The notes under the pieces were generated by a model, which did not search any database, was not told the DNA's origin, and saw only the letters and a program-made list of their open reading frames with translations. Below are positions 6,236 through 11,107 of a stretch of DNA of 11,107 bases, one piece after another. The DNA is from ZC4RG35 sp964388105 (GTDB taxonomy: Bacteria > Actinomycetota > Acidimicrobiia > Spongiisociales > ZC4RG35). The DNA is taken from NCBI GenBank assembly GCA_964388105.1, contig CAYLYQ010000059.1:1-11107 (forward strand), read 5' to 3'. Every line of letters starts with the position of its first letter. The stretch's first letter is position 1. Position numbers and translations under genes: made by a program.

Positions 6236-6720
6236 CGCACTTCCTCCGGCTCCTCTGCCAGCCAGTGCTCCTCGATGATGTCGGCCGTCTCGTCCCTGAC
6301 CCCCGCCGCCTCCTCGTCCAGCGTGATCCAGCTCGACTCCGCGCCGATGTCGATGCCGGCCAGCCGCGCGATCCTCCGGTCCTCGAGGTCGTCCTGGACC
6401 TCGTCATGCCGGTGCAGCTGCCACGACCGGTGCGCCATCGCCACTAGGAACGCGGTCAGAGCGAGTGTGATCACGATCGCGGTCAGCACCATGGCCTGGG
6501 GCAGCGGATCGCTCATCGCCTCCTCGGGCGTGACGCCGACGATGGGCGCCCCGCCCCTGGGGCCACCGGTGACGATGAAGAGCACGTTGACGCCGTTGCC
6601 GATCAGCACGAGCCCCACGGCGACCCGGGTGAGCGATCGCTCCAACACGAGGTACACGCCGCCGGCGACCATGACGGCGGCCGCCACCACCAGGAGGAGG
6701 TCGGGTCCGAGGACGTTCAC
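6232..6720 (-). CDS. mrpC: Mrp antiporter subunit C (MnhC/PhaC) with acidic C-terminal tail
   Basis: This is the NuoK-like subunit C. Its three membrane segments lie at about 6-26, 31-51 and 76-97, with the signatures VYLVLERSLTRVAVGLVLIGNGVN (22-45) and DPLPQAMVLTAIVI (71-84). The usual length is about 110-130 residues; this one has 162, with about 60 residues after the last helix that are strongly acidic (DEVQDDLEDRR, TLDEEAAGVRDETADIIEE, EEPEEVR). By homology to NuoK the tail should be cytoplasmic. The GTG start at 6720 overlaps the mrpA stop as GTGA, with a perfect AGGAGG 5 nt upstream (6731-6726). The terminal codons supply the ribosome site for mrpD, whose start overlaps its stop. Subunit identity is secure; the role of the tail is unknown. 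Confidence 0.94.
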   Translation of the reverse strand: MNVLGPDLLLVVAAAVMVAGGVYLVLERSLTRVAVGLVLIGNGVNVLFIVTGGPRGGAPIVGVTPEEAMSDPLPQAMVLTAIVITLALTAFLVAMAHRSWQLHRHDEVQDDLEDRRIARLAGIDIGAESSWITLDEEAAGVRDETADIIEEHWLAEEPEEVR

Positions 6721-9659
6721 ATCGTCCTCCTAGTGAACGTCCTGGCCGGCTCGAGCGCCTGCCGGGTGGGTTCGCCGTCCTCGTCGAGATCGTCGCCCTG
6801 ATGGTCGATCTCGGCGCCGAGGCTGCGGAGGACGTCGAGGACGAGACCGATGACCACCATGAACACGCCCACGTCGAAGAAGAGGGACGTGACCAGTTTC
6901 ACCTCACCGAACAACGGGACGTCCCAGATCAGGATGGCCGACTCGAGCACCTCCGCGCCCAGCACCATGGCGGCGATGCCGGTGGCTGCGGCCAGGAAGA
7001 GACCCGATCCGAGCAGGAACGCCGGCTGCAGTGGGGCGGCCGCGCTCAACTCGTAGCGGCCGCCGGCCAGATAGCGGGCGGTTATGGCGATGCCCACCAC
7101 CAGCCCGGCCACGAAGCCACCGCCTGGGGCGTTGTGTCCCGACACGAGGAGGAACACCGCGAACACGATCATCGTGTGATAGAGGAAGCGGACGGATACC
7201 TCGAGGATGACCGATCGTCGCTGGGGCGCCATCGTCATCCCCGCCACCAACCAGCTCGCCCGCGCTTCGCCCTCCGGGCGTTGGCGGCGGCTTCGCAGCA
7301 GGGCCAACGGGTCTGCCTCGGTTGCGCCGAGAGACCCGCGCACCTCGTCGAGCGACTGTGGCCGGGGACGCTCGGTGCTCCGGTGGCGGACGAAGATCAG
7401 CGAGGCGACGCCGGTCGCCGCGGCGAGCAGCACGGAGATCTCGCCCAGGGTGTCCCACGCCCTGATGTCGACGAGCGTGACGTTGACCGTGTTCTTGCCA
7501 CCCCCGAGGGTCTCCGCTGCAGCCGGCAGGTCCACGGACGCCGCCTCGTGGATGCGGGCCTGTGGCACCGTGACGGCGAGTCCTGCCACGAAGACCCCGA
7601 CCATCGTCGCCACCGCCAGGCGCACCCACCTGGTGCGGGCCAGGGGCCGGTTGGAGAAGTACACCGGCAGGCGGCGGAGCACCAAAACGAACACCACGAG
7701 GGTCACGGTCTCCACGAGGACCTGGGTGAGCGCCAGGTCGGGCGCACCATGTGTGAGGAAGATGAGGGCGGTCGAGTACCCGGTGATGCCGACCAGGATC
7801 ACCGCCTTCATGCGACGCCGCGCTCGCGCCGCCATGACCGTGGCGGCTATGGCTGCAACCGCCGCCGCGATGACGATCACATCGGTCCCGATCCAGATGT
7901 TGGCCTGGGGCAGGGAGGAGGCAAGGGGGATCCCGGCGCCGACTACGGACGTGACCAGGAGGATGCCGACGTAGAACGGGAGGGAGCCTCTCTGGACCAC
8001 GGCGGTGATGCCGGCAGCCGCCTGGTCGGTCCGCCTCAGGGTGTATCGGTAGACCCGGTCAGCGTTCCAACGCTCGAGCGCGGGCATCCGCCACGCCGCG
8101 ATCCGCCGTCGCCAGGCGAAGAGGAGGGCGCCCACGGCGAAGGCGACCAGGGTGGAGATGAAAGCGGGGGTCAACCCGCTCCAGAGGGCGAGGTGCCCGG
8201 GACTCCCGAGCGGGTAGGCGTTGGCGTGAGGTGTGAGGAGGGTCTCGCCGAGCTGGGGCAGGAGTGCCGTGGCGAGCCCGGCCAGCGCCATCACCGCGGG
8301 AGGGGCGAGGAGGAGGAACGGGGGTTTGACCACTTCCTCGGGCGAGGGAGCCACATCGCGTTTGGTGGCGAAAGCGCCCCACCAGAGGCGGAGCCCGTAT
8401 GCAATCGTCAACGCCGAGCCCAACACGAAGACCGCGAGGATCGGCCAGCCGAAGGGGGCAAGGGCGGCCTGATCGTCGAATATCGCCTCGAGGGCGGCTT
8501 CCTTGGCGACATAGCCAGCGAATGGCGCGACGCCGATCATCGAAGCCGTCGCGAGCGCCGCGACGGCGGCGGTGATGGGCATGCGCTTGCCCACTCCGGA
8601 GAGGCGGTCGAGGTCACGGGTCCCGGTGGCCGCGTCGACGATTCCCACCACGAGGAAGAGCGCCGCTTTGAAGAGGGCGTGCGCCCCGAGCAGCGCGAGG
8701 CCCGCCAGGGCTCCCGCCTTGAAAGGCGATCCGACCAGGAGAATCAACATGCCCAGCTGGCTGACGGTGCTGAAGGCGAGGATCAGCTTCAGGTCGCTCT
8801 GGCGCAGCGCGCGCACACCACCGTGCACGATGGTGAGCAACGCCAGAACCGCGATCATCGCCTGCCAGAGCGGCAGCGCGGAGAAGCCGGGGGCCAGCCT
8901 CGCCACCAGATAGACCCCTGCCTTCACCATGGCAGCTGCGTGGAGGTAGGCGCTGACCGGAGTGGGGGCCGCCATCGCCGCCGGGAGCCAGAAATGGAAG
9001 GGGATCAACGCCGACTTGGTGATCGCACCCAGGAGGATGAGGCCGATGGCGACGGTGACCGCAGTGCCCTCCGGAGGGCCGGCAAGGATCGAGGTCAGCT
9101 CGAAGGTCCCGGCCGCGGTCCCCAGGATCACTATGCCGGCGAGCATCGCCAGGCCTCCCACCGAAGTCACCAGGATGGCTTTCATGGCTGCCCGGCGTGA
9201 GGTGGCCCGTTCGGTGTAGTAGCCGATGAGCAGGTAGGAGAAGACGGTCGTCAACTCCCAGAACACGTAGAGCTGGATGAGGTTCTCGCTCGTGACCAGG
9301 CCGAGCATCGCCCCTGCAAACCCGACCAGGACTGCGGCGAACCTGCCCAGCTCGGAGCGTGAGGAGAAGTAGCGGGAGCTGTAGACGAGGACCGCGGCTC
9401 CGATGCCACCGACCATCAGCACCAGGAGCCACGAAAGCGTGTCGAGCCGGAAGGTGAGGTCGAGCCCCAAGGCGGGGACCCAGGACATCGTTTCGGTCGG
9501 TCCGTTCCCGTCCAGGACCGCGGAAGTGTGGGCCAGCGCCCACGCCATTGCGGACGCCGGGACCGATGCCAGGAGCAGGAAGGCCCGCCTGCCCAGCCAG
9601 GCGACCAGGGCAGGGGCGGCAAGAGCCGCCGCGAAATGGGCTATCAACAGCTGAAGCAC
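6717..9659 (-). CDS. mrpA: Mrp antiporter subunits A and B as one fusion protein (MrpA-MrpB)
   Basis: The 980-residue protein joins MrpA and MrpB and is the scaffold of the Mrp complex. Residues 1-520 are NuoL-like, with Glu135 in YVFWELTTVF, Lys215 in GAITKSALIPFHFWLP, His240 and Lys246 in AYLHAAAMVKAG, and Lys331 in HALFKAALF. Residues 590-765 are the MrpA C-terminal part, with THGAPDLALTQVLVETVT (636-653, Glu650) and NVTLVDIRAWDTLGE (726-740), whose Asp736 and Glu740 match the functional Asp/Glu pair of Bacillus MrpA. A charged linker (760-805) leads to an MrpB domain (810-950) with GHNAPGGGFVAGL (841-853). No separate mrpB exists nearby; the fusion is common in actinobacteria. The start is GTG at 9659 with only a weak AGG upstream; an in-frame TAG two codons before rules out a longer form. 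It heads the operon. Confidence 0.95.
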   Translation of the reverse strand: MLQLLIAHFAAALAAPALVAWLGRRAFLLLASVPASAMAWALAHTSAVLDGNGPTETMSWVPALGLDLTFRLDTLSWLLVLMVGGIGAAVLVYSSRYFSSRSELGRFAAVLVGFAGAMLGLVTSENLIQLYVFWELTTVFSYLLIGYYTERATSRRAAMKAILVTSVGGLAMLAGIVILGTAAGTFELTSILAGPPEGTAVTVAIGLILLGAITKSALIPFHFWLPAAMAAPTPVSAYLHAAAMVKAGVYLVARLAPGFSALPLWQAMIAVLALLTIVHGGVRALRQSDLKLILAFSTVSQLGMLILLVGSPFKAGALAGLALLGAHALFKAALFLVVGIVDAATGTRDLDRLSGVGKRMPITAAVAALATASMIGVAPFAGYVAKEAALEAIFDDQAALAPFGWPILAVFVLGSALTIAYGLRLWWGAFATKRDVAPSPEEVVKPPFLLLAPPAVMALAGLATALLPQLGETLLTPHANAYPLGSPGHLALWSGLTPAFISTLVAFAVGALLFAWRRRIAAWRMPALERWNADRVYRYTLRRTDQAAAGITAVVQRGSLPFYVGILLVTSVVGAGIPLASSLPQANIWIGTDVIVIAAAVAAIAATVMAARARRRMKAVILVGITGYSTALIFLTHGAPDLALTQVLVETVTLVVFVLVLRRLPVYFSNRPLARTRWVRLAVATMVGVFVAGLAVTVPQARIHEAASVDLPAAAETLGGGKNTVNVTLVDIRAWDTLGEISVLLAAATGVASLIFVRHRSTERPRPQSLDEVRGSLGATEADPLALLRSRRQRPEGEARASWLVAGMTMAPQRRSVILEVSVRFLYHTMIVFAVFLLVSGHNAPGGGFVAGLVVGIAITARYLAGGRYELSAAAPLQPAFLLGSGLFLAAATGIAAMVLGAEVLESAILIWDVPLFGEVKLVTSLFFDVGVFMVVIGLVLDVLRSLGAEIDHQGDDLDEDGEPTRQALEPARTFTRRTM

Positions 9660-9685
9660 GTCCTAAACGACGGGATTGGGGCGTA

Positions 9686-9695
9686 CCGTCGACGG
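9686..9695. repeat. 10-bp palindrome in the divergent mrpA / DUF2079 intergenic region
   Basis: CCGTCGACGG is a perfect palindrome 26 nt upstream of the mrpA start, within the 129-nt region 9660-9788. Just above it on the minus strand is an extended -10-like TGGTAACCT (9704-9696) without a recognisable -35, which would start transcription about at the palindrome. CGACC (9722-9726) and GGTCG (9740-9744) make a second inverted repeat. Any regulatory role is speculation. Confidence 0.3.
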
Positions 9696-9788
9696 AGGTT
9701 ACCAGCAGACCATTTCCGCTCCGACCTGACCGGCGACCGGGTCGCAGGGGGGCAGAGGCCCGCTGATGAGGTCATCTAAGGTGCCTGC

Positions 9789-11107
9789 ATGTCGGGGGAG
9801 TCGAGAAGTCGGGCCGGCCTGGCGATGGCGGGCCTCTGTCTCCTCTGGTTCGGATGGCTGCTCTATCTGGCCCTGCACCGATGGTTCGGCCTCACCTTCG
9901 GGGCTTTCGACATCGGGATCTTCGACCAGGGTCTCTGGCTTCTGGCCAACGGCGAGGAGCCCTTCGTCACTCTTCGAGGGCTCCACCTCTTCGCCGACCA
10001 CGCCTCCTATCTGCTCTATCTGCTGGTTCCGCTCTACTGGCTCTGGGAGGACGCTCGCCTCCTCATCATCCTCACCACGGCGGCGCCCGCCATTGCCGGA
10101 TGGCTCTCCTACAGGATCGGCCGGGCCGAGGGCCTGAAGCCGTGGGCTGCGGTGCTGGTCGGGGCGACCGTGCTGGCGATGCCCGCCATGCTGTGGACTC
10201 CGTGGGATGCGTTCCACCCGGAGACGGTCGCGGTCTGCCTGATCCCGGCCAGCTACCTGGCGGCACGGCGGAACCGGTTCGTCCTCGCCGTGGTGCTCGC
10301 CGCCATCATCCTCCTGGCCAAAGAGGACGCCGGGCTCGTTGTGGCGCCCTACGCGTTGTTCATGTGGTGGCGCTGGCCCGAGTCTCGGAAGCATGCCGCG
10401 GCCCTGGGCACATTGGCGGTGGTGATCACTGCTTTGTCCCTGTTCGTGGTGCTCCCGGGCCACTCGCCGACCGGCGCCCTCATCTACACCGGTCGCTACA
10501 CCTTCGACGCCTCACTGCTGACCCTTTCCCGGGCCGGTTATCTCGCCGCGATGCTGCTGCCGGGGGCCCTGGCGCTGGCCGCCCCGCGGTTTCTGCTCGT
10601 CGGACTGCCGATCACCCTGGCCAACCTGGCTTCCGGACACATCTACCAGCACGACATCCGATTCCACTACTCCGCTTACCTCCTCGGCGTGCTGGCGGTT
10701 GCGGTTCCCCTCGGATCCGCACGCGTGGTGTCCGGGATCGGTTCCCCCAACGCTCTTCGCGTGCTGTGGGCGGCTGCCTCGATCTCGGTGCTGATGCTGA
10801 TCGCAGTGGGTCCCGCCCTGGTGACCTGGTTCGGAGAATGGGGTGGGATCGACAGCGAGGAGCGAGCGGAGTTCGACGCCTTGATCGCGGCCGTGCCGGA
10901 CGACGCCGTGGTCACTGCCACCTGGTCCCTCGCCCCGCACCTGGCCCATCGCGTCTCGGTGTACACCGCGCCGAATCCGTTCCAGGAGCGGTTCTGGGGT
11001 GCGGCCGGCCTCCCGCCTCTGCCGGACCCGGCGACGGTCGAGTATCTGGCCATCGACCCCCGCAAAGCCGAAGAGCTACTGGATCCGATGCTCGATGTGG
11101 TCGTGGC
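9789..11107 (+). CDS. DUF2079 domain polytopic membrane protein (partial, runs off window)
   Basis: An open frame of 439 codons begins at ATG 9789 and has no stop before the window ends. An in-frame TAA at 9777 makes this ATG the first possible start, and AAGGTG (9778-9783) lies 5 nt upstream. After a short N-terminus comes a membrane helix (12-30) and the DUF2079 signature FGAFDIGIFDQGLWLLANGE (37-56), then LHLFADHASYLLYLLVPLYWLW (65-86). Further on are WDAFHPETVAV (139-149), LLAKEDAGL (175-183) and, later, DIRFHYSAYLLG. About eight to ten hydrophobic helices are visible. DUF2079 proteins resemble GT-C fold membrane glycosyltransferases, and the acidic residues after the first helix (Asp41, Asp46) suit that, but no activity is established. 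It diverges from mrpA and has no clear tie to it. The visible part is close to full family length. Confidence 0.87.
   Translation, partial: MSGESRSRAGLAMAGLCLLWFGWLLYLALHRWFGLTFGAFDIGIFDQGLWLLANGEEPFVTLRGLHLFADHASYLLYLLVPLYWLWEDARLLIILTTAAPAIAGWLSYRIGRAEGLKPWAAVLVGATVLAMPAMLWTPWDAFHPETVAVCLIPASYLAARRNRFVLAVVLAAIILLAKEDAGLVVAPYALFMWWRWPESRKHAAALGTLAVVITALSLFVVLPGHSPTGALIYTGRYTFDASLLTLSRAGYLAAMLLPGALALAAPRFLLVGLPITLANLASGHIYQHDIRFHYSAYLLGVLAVAVPLGSARVVSGIGSPNALRVLWAAASISVLMLIAVGPALVTWFGEWGGIDSEERAEFDALIAAVPDDAVVTATWSLAPHLAHRVSVYTAPNPFQERFWGAAGLPPLPDPATVEYLAIDPRKAEELLDPMLDVVV

Noticed and set aside
4452..6407. Minus-strand frame of 651 codons across mrpD and the N gap
   Set aside because: Arg/His/Pro-rich product in the wrong frame of mrpD, and it continues only because N bases are read as unknown residues.
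6801..9200. Plus-strand open frame of 799 codons opposite mrpA
   Set aside because: It is antisense to a well-supported conserved gene. Its product is almost all Gly, Arg, Asp, Glu, Gln and His with no domain, as expected for the reverse of a high-GC, hydrophobic-protein gene.
4742..9659. Complex I (nuo) subunits rather than Mrp
   Set aside because: NuoL-, NuoM- and NuoK-like proteins occur, but the MrpB domain, the E, F and G subunits and the gene order are specific to the Mrp antiporter.
9699..10463. Minus-strand frame opposite the start of the DUF2079 gene
   Set aside because: Charged, Gln/Arg/Glu-rich product without domain; the plus-strand frame carries clear DUF2079 motifs and stays open to the window end.
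1..11107. tRNA, CRISPR, insertion sequence, toxin-antitoxin or phage defence genes
   Set aside because: I looked for direct repeats, terminal repeats, tRNA-like folds and typical domains on both strands and saw none.

Overview
The window is high-GC DNA with tightly packed genes and many GTG or TTG starts: six GTG, one TTG and six ATG among 13 genes. Together with a MrpA-MrpB fusion protein and a baeRF family 11-like protein, this fits an actinobacterium, probably from an uncultured lineage known from assembly. That placement is inferred from style and gene content, because no rRNA or other marker is present. A run of exactly 100 N (4583-4682) shows that the sequence is a scaffold joined across a gap.

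Positions 1-3561 hold small soluble proteins. On the minus strand are a baeRF-type protein (5-1123) and a VOC/glyoxalase-fold protein (1204-1590). Diverging from these on the plus strand is an ArsR-type repressor (1654-1998) joined by a 4-nt overlap to an AHSA1/SRPBCC protein (1995-2504). The repressor gene has a good promoter whose spacer contains an inverted repeat, and its GTG start lies where transcription should begin, so a leaderless, self-repressed operon is likely. A GC-rich hairpin follows. Then come an isochorismatase-family hydrolase (2614-3174) and, facing it, a second VOC protein (3178-3561). The two stop codons lie in the loop of one symmetric hairpin.

Positions 3622-9659 hold a full Mrp (Mnh) cation/proton antiporter operon on the minus strand. 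Its transcription order is mrpA-mrpB fusion, mrpC, mrpD, mrpE, mrpF, mrpG. All five junctions are 4-nt stop/start overlaps (GTGA or ATGA), which points to strict translational coupling of the subunits of one membrane complex. The ion-path residues of MrpA and MrpD are present, so the antiporter looks functional. It should exchange cytoplasmic Na+ (possibly also other monovalent cations) for external H+, serving pH and salt balance. mrpE is split by the N gap, and its middle part is missing. The VOC gene at 3178 lies 60 nt beyond mrpG and could be read from the same transcript.

Positions 9789-11107 hold a plus-strand DUF2079-type polytopic membrane protein that runs off the window. It is separated from mrpA by a 129-nt divergent intergenic region containing a 10-bp palindrome.

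No intergenic stretch exceeds about 130 nt. I saw no tRNA, rRNA, CRISPR array, insertion sequence or phage gene. I found no convincing sign of an undescribed multi-gene system. The most useful observations are the leaderless repressor operon, the fully overlapped mrp operon with acidic tails whose codons act as ribosome binding sites, the bidirectional hairpin, and the assembly gap inside mrpE.
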